64,000 nt of DNA from NCBI GenBank assembly GCA_026873275.1, contig JANTUC010000004.1, positions 1,798,001 through 1,862,000 of the forward strand, written 5' to 3'. This DNA comes from Pseudopithomyces maydicus (lineage: Eukaryota; Ascomycota; Dothideomycetes; Pleosporales; Didymosphaeriaceae). Under the pieces are notes generated by a model. The model saw only the letters and a list, made by a program, of their open reading frames with translations. It was not told the DNA's origin and did no database searches. Below, piece after piece: positions 44,789 through 56,109 of this stretch; positions within the stretch are counted from its first letter, which is position 1; each line of letters opens with the position of its first letter. A program made the position numbers and the translations under genes.

Positions 44789-45746
44789 CGTCAGAATCTC
44801 TCAAATTTCTCACTCTTGTTGACAATTTGCACGGAGGAGAGAATGAGATGCCAAGGGGGTGGGGAAGCTTATAGAAAAGCTTGCGACGAAAAGTCCCAGC
44901 AAAGATCGATTAAGGCCCGAAGCAGTATAGCCATGCTTCTCGCCCGTCGTGATGTCGAAGCTTGGTGTTGGGAAGAATGCCAGGGTATGGTGGTACCGGG
45001 TATTGTGATATCATCTAAACAAAGTGCGGATGAAGCTACACCCCGCATCTTGTGGTAGATCGTCGTGTTATGGCTAGGGAAGTGATAAGCCAGGAATTTT
45101 AATCTCCCGAGTGTTCATTCGCTGTGTGAACGTTGTTTGGTTGCAAAGGCAGAATCTTAGCACCAGACTCCGTTCAGGTGCCGTGATAGGTTCGCGGCCA
45201 GATGAATGCCGAACCCTGTAATTGCCGATTATGATCTGCCGAAGCATTTCAAGGGGCCGGAAGCTCATCTATTCAGATGAGTACGTGTTCGTGGGCACCT
45301 TCACCGTTGGATCTGTGCGACCGCTTCATTAGCACGAGGGTCACGGCAGCTGGAGTCCCGCACGTCCTGTATCAATGCGCTGACAGTGACGATGTCCTAT
45401 TCCGGATCTCATAAGTGATGGCCAACCTTGGAGTCTCTCAGCACGTGGCACGTTAGATGTATGTACAACATAAACATTGATTCTTAGTAATGTACGCAGG
45501 CCAGTCTGTTCTGATTTCCTAAACCCACGCCCCAAGTGCAAATTCCGGGTATCTGAAAGTTGTGTTCGAACTTACAAAACAAAATGAAAATAGTGCCAAC
45601 GGCACGACGAGCCTGGCGAGTTGCCCAGGCATTAAGTCTTTCCGCATGTGCTCCTGGAGCCGCTCCTCCTTTGCTAAGCTCTTGCGTTTTACTTGCTCAT
45701 CTCCCCTATTGCGCGGTGGGCGACCTTTGTGACTAGATCCACACGT
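44789..45746. other. Intergenic 1 kb
   Basis: Promoter of the DUF1996 gene (left) and 3' flank of ICE2 (right). No gene recognised. Confidence 0.5.
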
Positions 45747-47168
45747 TCAATCGCTCTTCCAATGTTGGGTAAACCGACCATCGTCATCTTCTTTGCTCAT
45801 TTTGAGTTCAATGGCATACATGGCCATGGTAATGCCCAGGTTGATCCACCGCCAAAGGTTTCCTCCGGTCTCGCCTCCTTGATTCTTCCACCATTCGCCC
45901 TGCACTGCGCTGCCATTGGTGTCGCCATTGCCGCTAGCAAAGTGTTGCATGAGCAAACTCGTATAAACAGCTATTATGATACTTGGGCTGAACCAAGTTA
46001 GAAATCCCAGTATCTTGGTTGTGTCATCGTCATCGTCCAGGCTAGGTTCCTCGGAGAGAGCGCGAGCACCAGACTCACGAACAGCGGGAATGATACGGGC
46101 AGCGGCGTAAAATACAAAAACGCGATAGGAAAGCGAGATGATGACGCTCAGAGAGATGGTCATGACGGCGCCGACCATGAGATTGAAAGCCGTATGCATT
46201 ATGCTAGGAAGGGAACCCAGTGCATGTAAAAGGGTGGTGTATGAAGCCATTATAATTGGAGGCAGAGGAGGCAAGGCAGGATCAGAGGGTGTGTCAGCGG
46301 CGGTGGAACCTGGCGCAGGTTGGTAATCGGTGAATATCTGATAGATGCATAGGGTAACATAGGCAAACTGGTAAGGTTAGAGCGCACTAGGGGAAGAGTT
46401 TGGCGTACATACAAGTAAAGACGACTCCACTGGATTGCCCTTGCCACTGACGATGCCCCATGCGCACAGGAATATAGCCGTGGTGATGGCTACGCCGATT
46501 AGGATAGCATCTACATTGCTTATCTCTGGAAATGTGGTTATTCGCCAGAGGAAGTAGACCGAGGATGATATGATGGAGGCGGATGTGATCAGTAAACCAA
46601 TCTACACACACAGTCAGTTTGGTTCTCGTAGAAATGGCAATCTTCTTACCATCCAGCTATCACCACGTTCTCCATTCACCACCCATCTCGTAACTTGTCC
46701 CGAAGCCTGGATGACCAGCAAGCTGCAGAAGCCCTCGAGAATCTGGAACACAGGCGTGCTGTACCGCAATACATTATCCCACGTCCCGATGGTCACCGTC
46801 TGCAACAGTCCCTCGGCCCCAAATACCCATTCGTAGACGGAGGTGTCCTGCGATCTCTTCCCACCAAAGGTCCGCTCTACCCAGCCGGAGTTGTTGTTTG
46901 AGTCGACCGAGAACTTATTTAGGCTCCAAATCAACAAGGTACCTATCATCAACCACTGTGTCCAGGCGAACAGCTGGCACAAGAACCATCTGAATCTCGA
47001 GGTGGCAGGCGTTGCGAGGCGGAGGACGGAATAGACGAAGTAGTATGCGCTAAGAGACAGGGAGAAGGCGAGCCCGCAGGTCCTACCGCCTATGTCGAAG
47101 GCCAGGGGTATGGTGAAGATGATGGCGCCGAGGAAGCATGTCGAGGAAAGGGCTCTGGTGAACCACAT
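45747..47168 (-). CDS. ICE2: ICE2-like endoplasmic reticulum membrane protein
   Basis: ICE2 shapes cortical ER and links lipid-droplet turnover to membrane growth in yeast. Exons on the minus strand: 47168..46650, 46601..46413, 46367..45747, in phase, 442 residues. The N-terminus is diagnostic: MWFTRALSSTCFLGAIIFTI then PLAFDIGGRTCGLAFSLSLS and YYFVYSVLRLATP. About nine hydrophobic segments follow across the protein, including IGVAITTAIFLCAWGIV, LMVGAVMTISLSVIISLSYR and WFSPSIIIAVYTSLLMQHF, with a short acidic loop (LDDDDDTTK) before the last pair. Start at 47168 begins the family sequence directly; an in-frame upstream stretch has no resemblance. Shares a 0.8-0.9 kb divergent promoter with MYG1. 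Confidence 0.88.
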
Positions 47169-47941
47169 CAGCACGTCTTCCTCGCCAAGCTCGCGCGGGA
47201 CGAGCTCGGTCTCTGACGTGCACTGAGGGTCGGTTTGGGTGCGACGCGCGCGAACGACGCGCAGCCTGCGCGGCGGAGTGCAAATGCAGTCAGTCGGGGT
47301 GGCAGAAGAGCGCACAGTGCTCTATCCGGAGTTGTCAATCGAGGTGTGCCGTGTCGGATTTCTGGCGACGTTCTCGATCTTGGCGGCCGCTATCTTCACG
47401 TGTCAGATCCACGGGTCAACGGGAGCTCCACCACGGGCGTAGGTATGGAGGGGAAGGAGCGGGAGGATGTCTGGTTGTGGACCATGTGGAATGCTTTGCA
47501 CTGTTTGCACCGGGGAGAGGCAGAGAGACAGGCAGCTCGGCCGCCAGGCTTTCCGTCAGGCACCCTGGAGGGCGATTGGCTCCGGATGCTGGATGATGTC
47601 GCGTGCGGGAGCCAGGATGGCACACTGGCACACTGGCACACTGGCACACTGGCACTGCTGGACGGCGGAGGGGGCTGGCTGGGGGTTGTGGGGACACTCA
47701 CGGGCAGAGGCAGGGCACAGGACTCTCACGGGGGTGCGCAGGGTCCTCGCAGCATGTCGACTGCGGGCGAGAAATTCGAAAGGACAAGTTTCTGGTGTCT
47801 TGATGGTGGAGAGCTCGCTTGCCTGATCCTGCGTAGCGCCTGCCGCGGCCCATCCAAATACGCGCCACATGTCGACCGCCGTGGGGCTTTGCGGCTCGCT
47901 GATTTTCCATTCCGCTTCCGCTGTCGTCTCGTCGACGGTGC
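47169..47941. promoter_or_regulatory. Divergent promoter between ICE2 and MYG1
   Basis: Gene-free divergent region. It contains an eight-base CACACTGG repeat (47621-47655). Long plus- and minus-strand open frames cross this area but carry no family sequence. Confidence 0.5.
47621..47655 (+). repeat. Tandem CACACTGG octamer, four copies
   Basis: Four perfect eight-base units plus a partial one, in the ICE2/MYG1 intergenic region. Confidence 0.95.
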
Positions 47942-48088
47942 ATGTCTGCCCTGCGAAGTTCTCTTCGACGCGTCGCGATCCCCGCCTGCCCCCCTCGCAC
48001 CTTCCTCTGCCTCCCGCTCGCACCTTCCTGCCCCCAGTTCGCACCTTCCCCTGCCCCCCGCCTGCGACTGCTCCCATTCACGCGCTCC

Positions 48089-49209
48089 ATGGCCAGCGAA
48101 AACCCCGCCAAGAAGCTCAAGATGGACGGACCGTTGATTGGCACCCACAGGTAGCTTTCTGACCGGCCTGTCCACCCCTCCGTCATGCTGAACTCTTGCA
48201 CAGCGGCCACTTCCACGCCGACGAGGCCCTCGCCGTCTCCATGCTGCGCCTGCTCCCCACCTACGCCAACTCGCCGCTTGTGCGCACCCGCGACCCCGAC
48301 ACCCTTCAGACGTGCCATACCGTCGTCGACGTGGGCGCTGTGTATGACGAGAACGAGCGACGCTTCGACCACCACCAACGCGAGTTCACCACCACCTTCC
48401 CGGGCCACTCCACCAAGCTCTCGTCTGCCGGCCTTGTCTACATGCACTTTGGCAAGGACATCATCTCCTCGGTGACCGGCCTCCAGCCGGGAGCTGACCT
48501 GGACATCTTGTACGAGAAGATCTACACCGACTTCATCGAGGCCTTCGATGCCAACGACAACGGCGTCAATGCATTCGATCCCAAGGCCGTCGAAGCTGCA
48601 GGCCTTGCCAAGAAGTTTGAGGACCGTGGCTTCAGCATTGCGAGCGTAGTCAGCCGCTACAACTACTCCACCACAAAGGCTCAGGATGAGAACAAGAGCA
48701 AGGAGCAGCTGCAGCAAGAGGAGGACGCCCGTTTTGCCAAGGCCTCCACCTTCGTCGGCGAGCAATTCGTCATCGAACTCACCGACCGCGCCTCTGCCTG
48801 GCTCCCCGCCCGAAATGCTGTCAAGCTTGCATACGAAGGGCGCCTTCAGCACGATCCCAAAGGCCGCATTCTTGTGCTCCCCGAGGGTATGCCCTGGGCA
48901 GACCACCTCTACACCCTCGAGAAGGAGACGCCCATCCCTCAAGGCGTGGAGCCCCAGGTCCTCTATGTCCTCTTCCCTGAGTCTGCCGACCCAGACAGCA
49001 AGTGGCGTATCCGCGCCGTAAGCAAGGAGAACGGCGGCTTCCAGAACCGCAAGGACCTTCCCGACTCGTGGAAGGGTGTCCGAGACGAACAGCTTTCCGA
49101 GGTTTCTGGCGTTCCTGGCGGCGTCTTCGTGCATGCTGCTGGATTCATTGGCGGGAACAAGACTTTCGGCGGTGCTTTGGCTATGGCCCAGAAAGCCTGC
49201 GAGTTGTAG
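48089..49209 (+). CDS. MYG1: MYG1 family 3'-5' RNA exonuclease (UPF0160)
   Basis: DHH-type nuclease; human MYG1 processes RNA in both nucleus and mitochondria. Exons 48089..48150 and 48204..49209, in phase, 355 residues. Motifs: SGHFHADEALAVSMLRLL (metal-binding HxD), VVDVGAVYDENERRFDHHQR (DHH), AGLVYMHFGKDII, FDANDNGVNAFD, the central VSRYNYS, VLPEGMPWADHLYTLE and the C-terminal GVFVHAAGFIGGNKTFGGAL with ALAMA. The start at 48089 gives MASENPAKKLKMDG, whose PAKKLKMD resembles the c-Myc nuclear signal. An in-frame ATG at 47942 would add 49 residues beginning MSALRSSLRRVAIP, arginine-rich without acids, like a mitochondrial presequence, giving 404 residues. Both may be used. Confidence 0.92.
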
Positions 49210-49807
49210 AATGTCAGTGGAGTGGACCAGATCTTGATCAAGATCTTGATGCCGGGATAAAAATATCAAAAGTTGGCTGATTTGCCTGCATAAAAGCATG
49301 GTTGGGCGTTTGGATGGCATGGCACGACCGGCATGATACCATACGACTTTATGGTCATATTTACACTAGAATATAACGCCATCGTCGAACTGGCGATGTT
49401 TTTTTTATTATCTCCATTTGCCCTGGTGCGGTGCGCATTGATCTTTTGCTGCAATAAGCATCCACCTCTTCGATGCGTGACAGGTGGTTCTTGCTGTTGT
49501 CAGCTCCATTTTGTCGTGAAACTTAACAGGCGGCAAGCAAGGATAAAATCACCACTTCACTTTTTCTAATACAGCAGACATTTCAAAAGGTAAAGTCAGA
49601 TCTCTCGGAAGTGTATCACCACGAAAGAATACTGTGAACTCCATCCTGGGTTGTAAAAAAGAAGCTCTTGTACTCTCAAGAAATCTAGTTCTGGTCAAGA
49701 GTACGCTCTTGGGCTTCAGGGATCCATATATATGATCACAGATCTTCGTAGATATCAGTAAATTTACTGACTGCTTCTAGAAGCCTCTAACCTAGCATCA
49801 GAATGGC
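49210..49807. other. Intergenic between convergent MYG1 and AAA+ genes
   Basis: 3' flanks of two convergent genes, AT-rich, with no gene or repeat recognised. Confidence 0.5.
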
Positions 49808-52205
49808 TCACTCGTCCGTGAACCCATTCTCAATCGACAGTACCATGTCAATGTGCTCCTTGTTTAGAATCTTCTGATCTTCAATCGCCAAAAGCTGTGC
49901 CGTTTTCACCATGTTCTTGATCTGCCTCCCGTTCAGCGCCACCTTTGCAAGCTCATCCAACTCCGAAGCCGCAAAGTCGGACGGCACTTGACCGACAAAG
50001 TTCTCCCAAATCTGCCTCCGTGACTTGACCGTCAAGTCGGCGTATTTGATGTGCACGTGTATCCTCGACTGGAACGCCGAATCGATGTTCTCCACTCGGT
50101 TGGTGGTAAGGAAAAGGGTACCCTGATAATACTCCAAAAGCCGCAGGAATATTGACACAAGTCTGTTCCTGCTCATGTCGTGGGAAGTCCGTTCCTCAAG
50201 GAAGACGTCGCATTCGTCGATGAGCAAGATCGCTTTCCATTTGGCTACGATATCCAAGATGTTGGCCAGGTTGAGTTCAACGTCATCGGGGTGGGTGCCA
50301 AGATCGCCGGCGGACATCATGTACAGCGGTACTTTCATATTTTCGGATACTGCTTCGGCAGTCAAGGTCTTACCAACACCGGGAGGGCCAGAGAGCAGCA
50401 ATATCATTCCTTTGCCTTTTCCGACAACTATATCGTCGAAATCATTGACTGTAGCTGCTTGGGTCTTGGAAAGAGCCAAGACGAGCTTCTTCTGCGCAGC
50501 GGGTAGGACAAGCCGTTCGTAAGATTTGGTATTCCATGTGATTGGTTGCACATGGTTGATGAAAAATGAAACTGTACTTAAGTTAGAGATGTTCAATAAC
50601 ACGGAACGTTGCTTCTAGCAGACTTACGCCACTTCTTCGTCTTCAACGAATATCCGCGTAGAATTGGCGTGCAAAGCATGTGTTGGTAATCGGTGAGTTT
50701 TGTAGGTGAGCTTTCGGCGTTTTCTTTCACGGAGAGCAAGGTGTTGCGCTCATTACCAAATTCTTCTGGGGGATACCAGTAAGGGTCAAGGTCTTGTTCT
50801 CCGTCATCATCGTCATCATCTCCAGACGTGGTCGCAGTGCCTTTGACTTTGGTATTCAACGGCACAGTAAACACTTTGCATTGGTAGGGCTGTTTGGCAA
50901 AGCTGTCTGTATCGATGATGATGCGGCCCTTGTTGTGAACGATGATGTTGCCATCTGGAGTACGTTCGATCGCTGGGCCATCATAGCTAGTGAATATAAG
51001 TCAGAATTTGCCCCGACATCTAGATACTTGTGTTTATGACGAACCTTCGATAGTGGTATCCGGATAGCGCAGCAAATCGTTTTCCTCTTTCAGTGAGCAT
51101 CTGCTTCAGCTGCTCCTTCTTGGGATGGAAAGCTAAAGGTAAGACAGACAAATCATTGATCTGCTGGATTCCTTCAAACTCAGACAGCTTCACGAACTCC
51201 TCTGACCATCCAAATGTTCTCCCATTCCAGTTAACACATTGACATTTCAATCCAAGGAAGTTCCCATCTTGATCAGTTTTTTCGTAGGATGCACTCTTCA
51301 ATCTTAGCGCAACTTTCTCGCCAACACCACTCGCCGACAAGATGACCGATCCTGGTTGAAAGATAGTCCATGCGTGTTCATATGTCACAACTCCGTTTCT
51401 AACGTAGTCTTTCAAAGCTTTGATTGTGTCCGCTAGTTCTTCCTGCAGAATATCACGAAGTAGGATCATGTGATCTTTGGTCACCGAGTCGAGGTCGTCT
51501 TTTTCAAGGTATTCGAGGAAGGCTCCCCATCGGTGGATGAAGGGTGCGAACGGAGCCTTGAAGACTAATCTATCCAGATTACAAAAGACACCTGGATATT
51601 CATTCAAGACCTCTCCTAGCGCTGCCTTCAGTGCGGAGGATTGGATCACAATCGAGTGAATTTCATAGCCCTTGCGGCTGTCCAAGCTCTTTTGTTGACG
51701 TAAAACGACTGCATGGCCTATAGTGTTTTCCCCTTCCGCCGGCTCTGTATCTTCTGGTATCTTTGCTGTCCAGCTCTCTTCGGCGTTCTTGCGGTAAATT
51801 TTGGCAAATGAAGTCAGCGATCCTGGCGAAACATCGTCTTTAGGCTTTTCTTTGTCCTCATCCTCCGTCTCCTTCTCCTCGGTTGAGCTCGATTTCGAAG
51901 ATTCTGGGTTTTCTGACGAGGAATCTGCTGTGCTGTTCGTAGAAGATGGAGTCTCTTTCTTCACGAAAGTATATCCGAGATGGTCGGCAAGAGCTTCAAG
52001 CCCAGGGGGTCTCTGTACCTTCGGTCATATTGGAAAACAAAATGGCGGTGAATGAGAGTTCTCGAGCAGAGAGCTCCTTGGGTGCATTTATATGCACATT
52101 ACGCACCGTATATACGTTGCGTCTGGTAATAGCTGAGCCCACCGACGGTATCTGTGGCTGATTGTTGGTGGATGTGGGCTGGTGCTTACACAAGTGGGTC
52201 CCCAT
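49808..52205 (-). CDS. AAA+ ATPase, fungal type with N-terminal DUF7025-like region
   Basis: ATP-driven remodeller of unknown substrate. Exons on the minus strand: 52205..52107, 52012..51045, 50986..50628, 50571..49808, in phase, 729 residues. Exon 1 is tentative: the second exon lacks an ATG and has an in-frame stop just upstream, and this exon gives a phase-compatible start. Residues 70-100 are acidic and Ser-rich; 120-480 form the conserved N-terminal region of this fungal ATPase group (EIHSIVIQSSALKAALGEVL, LDRLVFKAPFAPFIHRW, ERTPDGNIIVHNKGRIIID). The AAA module has Walker A GPPGVGKT (about 537-544), Walker B ILLIDECDVFLEER (about 590), sensor 1 TTNRVENID and the arginine region FQSRIHVHIKY. 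No membrane or targeting segment is seen. Confidence 0.86.
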
Positions 52206-52903
52206 CCTTCACCGGACATCCTCCTCCACCCTACTACTATTCGCCACAAGTAGCTTGACCACATGCATACATGTTAGATACCAAACAGTCGAGCTGACAC
52301 TGGTCTTAGAGCTAGGTATGCAGGTCGAATTCGTCCTCCGCCCTTTTGACATAGTCCCGCAAGGCAACAACAACATAGGGAAGCTGTTGATTGGATGGAT
52401 TTCTGATATCCAAGTTCTTTGCCGTAACAGTGAAGATGATCCACTTCTTTTCCTTTCGCTGCATCATAAGTACTCGCTGCTGCCTGCGTGATGCGCCAAC
52501 TAACGGAGGTGTTTCTCTCAAGGGGCCAAATTTGGTTTAGCGTAACGCTCCGCCTCGTGAATGCACCAGTGCCCAGGTGTGCAGGACAACCTAGACTAGG
52601 TAGGTACTCCAAATACACCGCCCCTTCAGTTCGGGTCAACGAAAGGCCGATTTTTCAGACAACAGCTAGGTTATTAGGTATTCGATTGATTCACTCAAGG
52701 GCCCCCGGAAAAGCAAGACGCAAAAGCCGAGGATGGCGGGATGACGACGGCCCCGGACGGCCCGTGCCAACCCTGCACTAGCTCGGCTTCCCCCCGGCCA
52801 CTTACCCACGCCTTCCCCACCAGAACAGCCATCCAGCATCCTCGTACGCTCCATACCAACATGCTACTCGCTTTCTCGTAGCTCCAGACTGCACCTTCAC
52901 GCC
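52206..52903. promoter_or_regulatory. Divergent promoter between AAA+ and malonyl transacylase genes
   Basis: Gene-free divergent region of 0.7 kb. No open frame with family resemblance; no identifiable factor site. Confidence 0.45.
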
Positions 52904-54193
52904 ATGTCTGCCACTCTTGCACCCGCCAACAGACTCTCTTCAGCCGCAACGCAATGCTCGCATTGCGCAGGGCTGTTCCGTGCAAGCGGGAGAGCGCGGC
53001 GATGGATGAGCAGCACGCATGCACGCACGAAGAGGCCAAAGACGGCCATCTTTTTCCCAGGTGCGACCTCCTTCGCCCAGCCTTCAGCTGCTTCTCCTTG
53101 AGCTCGACACTGACCAGATCCAGGCCAAGGAGTTCAGCGTGTTGGCATGATCACGCCCTGGCTCGAAGCATTCCCTCGCACCGCAAAGCCCATCCTCGAG
53201 GAAATCGATGCCACGCTCAACGTCCCGCTCACTAGAATCATCGAAAGCGGGACCAATGCCCAGCTCAATCTCACACAGAATTCGCAGCCTGCCATCATGG
53301 CCACCTCGATCCTGATCCTGCGCATCCTCGAGCAAGAGTATGGCTTCAAGACCAGCGAGCGCGTCGACATCACCTTGGGGCACTCGCTCGGCGAGTTTGC
53401 TGCCCTCGTTGCAGGCGGCTACCTGAGCTTCCATGACGCGCTGAAGCTAGTCAGGAAACGCGCCGAGGTCATGTCACAGTGCACGCGCGAAGCTTCCGAA
53501 AAGGACGGCGGCCACTTTGGCATGATAGCCCTCGTCTGCGAGTCCGAAGCCCACATGCAGTCCCTCATCACGGGCCTACGCGAGTTCCTCGAGCTCTCCT
53601 CTTCCAACTACAAGAACGACTCCAACGACGACGTCCCTGCCGTCGAACAGGTGCTCATCGCGAACATCAATTCCAAGAATCAGATAGTTCTGAGCGGGAG
53701 CATCGAGCGGATGCAGACCCTCTTGACGAATCTTCGCCAGTTTGGGGGCCATGATCCGCGCGCCGTACGTTTGAAGAGCGACAGCCCGTTCCACAGCCCC
53801 TTGATGAAGCCTGCGCAAGAGATGATGAAGCGACTTTTATACAAGGAGAGAAGAGATGGGAGCAACATTGTGACATGGCCAGGCATCATGCCCTGTGTTT
53901 CAAACGTGAGCGGGAGGCCCTTTGAGAATGAAACCCAGTTGAAGGATTTGCTGGCAAGAAGCTGCGTGGAGACGGTGCAATGGTGGCGCTCCATCAAATT
54001 TCTCCACGAAGGGGAAAAAGTGAAGAGATACGTTGGCATTGGGCCTGGCAAGGTCGGAAGAAACCTGGTTGGTAAAGAGGTTGGAATGAAAGGCGCTGTC
54101 AAGGGTGGAGGTGTCTGGGGCATCACGAGCCCTCAAGACATGGAAGAAGTTGTGAGGGCACTGGACGACACCGAAACTGTGGAAGACGATTGA
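52904..54193 (+). CDS. MCT1: Malonyl-CoA:acyl carrier protein transacylase, mitochondrial
   Basis: Loads malonyl groups onto acyl carrier protein for mitochondrial type II fatty acid synthesis, feeding lipoic acid. Exons 52904..53060 and 53124..54193, in phase, 408 residues. Residues 1-46 are basic and hydroxylated with few acids, a likely mitochondrial presequence. The junction completes FFPGQGVQRVGM, the family start. Active-site motif GHSLGEFAALV with the nucleophile Ser near 139, preceded by QPAIMATSILILRIL; the conserved Arg is in RKRAEVM; the catalytic His lies in SDSPFHSPLMKP; and PCVSNVSGRPF and VGIGPGKVGRNLV mark the C-terminus. Length is normal for the family. Divergent from the AAA+ gene and convergent with the SDR gene 150 bases away. 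Confidence 0.92.
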
Positions 54194-54342
54194 GGTATTG
54201 CAGTTTGCGGCTGTTAGTCTCAGTCACAAGCCCATTTTGAAGGAACAAAGAACGTCAATCCATCATTCTTTCGGGATGCTGACTAGGATGAGCCTTCCCA
54301 ATAGTCCGGGCCACATGCCGATTTGTCGACAGAGGAACAACT

Positions 54343-55544
54343 TCAAGTTCCTTGTACGTTCAGACCTGCATCTACCTGGATCCTCGCCCCGGTTATGCTC
54401 GTGTTCTTGGCCAACATGATGAATGCATCCGCGCCTGTTCCATGTCAGCAAATTGCGCAACTCTGTCACCCATCTCTTGGATCGGCCTACAGTCCTGCAG
54501 ATCTGTCTCGTGTTTCAGCACCGCATTATCTATGGCCGATTGGATCTTCTCGTCCGAGTATTTCCTGCCCTACACCGCGCAATTAGCAGCGTTCCACTCT
54601 CCCCCGTCTCGTATCCAGAAATTTCGAAGATTAATCGACAAAGCGTACCCATTCGGTCAAAAGCAGTCCGGGAAGCACGGTATTCACGCGTATCTTGGGA
54701 CCTTGCGTCGCACCCAGGCACTTGATGAGATGCAGCTGCGCGGCCTTGGTCACGGAGTAGGGCATGGACGATCCAGCTTGGGACACGGCTGCGATGGAGC
54801 CCGTGGAGATGAAGGCACCGCCGTCAGGGTTGGCCTCGAAGGTGGGTTTTGCGGCTTTGAGGAGGGCGAGCGGCACTTTGACGTTGGCGGACCAGCACTG
54901 TTTGTGGGGTGTTAGTATGTTGCAGCTGTAAGATAGGGGTAAATGGTAGAGTGAGAGGTGGAGAGGTACTTTGTCCCATTCGTCTTCAGACATGGAATCT
55001 AGGTCTGCAAAGTTGCTGAAGCGTGTCCATCCCTAAGACCATCATTAGCGTCTGAAGGGAGGGCATGCACGTGTTGTAAGCGTGCGTACGGCGTTCGAAA
55101 TCACAATGTCGATGCCACCGAGCTGTTCAATTGTCTCGTCGACGACGCGGCGGCACTCAGACGTGGAGCACATGTCCTGCGTCAATCAGTTTGTCTGTTG
55201 ATTCTGTGATGGCCGTGTTCCAGCTGAACAGGAATGGTAGAGCTCACGCCTCTGAGCACGACGGCCTTGACGCCATGCTTCTCACATTCGGAAGCAACCT
55301 TCTGCGCGGGCTCGAGCCTATTGAAATAGTTGACCGCGACGTTTGCACCCTCTTTGGCGAATGACGTGCATATGACTTCGCCTAGGCCGCTGGAGAGTCA
55401 TTAGTTAGAGGAGGGCTCCTGGCAGAAGAGACGGAATTCGGTTGAATTTTAGTAGAGAGCATTTGGTATGAAGAACGAGATGCACAAAGCTTACGCAGAA
55501 CCGCCTGTGACGAGCACATTTCTGCCCCTGAGATTGTATGGCAT
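54343..55544 (-). CDS. Short-chain dehydrogenase/reductase
   Basis: NAD(P)(H)-dependent oxidoreductase of the classical SDR family. Seven exons on the minus strand: 55544..55495, 55389..55248, 55176..55090, 55032..54970, 54897..54649, 54569..54491, 54434..54343, all in phase, 253 residues, the usual classical length. Seen: cofactor loop VLVTGGSAGLGE (TGxxxGxG), the acidic turn DMCSTSECRR, GGIDIVISNAG (NNAG-like), GAFISTGSIAAVSQAGSSMP with catalytic Ser, YSVTKAA (YxxxK), and the C-terminal VLPGLLLTEW and ITGARIQVDAGLNVQGT. The asparagine after beta-2 (VNYFNRLEP) leans to NADP. Substrate unknown. Confidence 0.92.
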
Positions 55545-56109
55545 TTCACACTAGCACTTGGTTGTGTATGGTATATATGGACGACTCAAGAGTCCTCTGT
55601 CCAAATTTCAACAGGTTGGGTGACGGAAGCAGAACAGTGAGTCAAGAGAGGTGTAGGGACGATGCAGAGTGGACGGTGATGATGTGGGGCATGCCCAGGT
55701 GTTGCGGCCAGCTTACTGCCTGGGTTGGGTAGTACATGGCGGGGTGTACCTTCTCTCCAAGTACCGCCCCCAAAGCGGTAAGACTTACCTCGGCAATCAC
55801 AGTTCCATCTCAGCAGCCATGTACTCTCTTTCTACACCGGTTGATGTTATACTGAGTACTGTATTCTTGGTACACTAAGCCGTCACTGTTACAGCCACAA
55901 ACAATGGTCTACCTGTTGGCTGAACAAGGAACGTCGGGCGGCCCGTCCGAAGCTCGCTTTGTACAAGCCGTGTAGCATTTCTGGCCCGACATTTATCCAA
56001 TGACGGAGACGCCCTTCTCGTGTCTATCTCGTACAACGTTTCCCTCCGAAATGTCAACCTTTCCATGATGCTTGTTCAAAGAGGATTTTGGTAGCGCAGC
56101 CGGCATAAT
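55545..56109. other. Intergenic between SDR promoter and Med5 3' end
   Basis: Short intergenic segment with the SDR promoter; nothing else recognised. Confidence 0.45.

Noticed and set aside
47235..48137. 300-codon plus-strand frame upstream of MYG1
   Set aside because: Low-complexity translation through the CACACTGG repeat; no family resemblance, and overlaps the ICE2 start antisense.
47698..49320. 540-codon minus-strand open frame across MYG1 and its promoter
   Set aside because: It is the antisense of the well-supported MYG1 exon; its translation is Gly/Val/Leu-rich without family resemblance, as expected from third-position GC bias.
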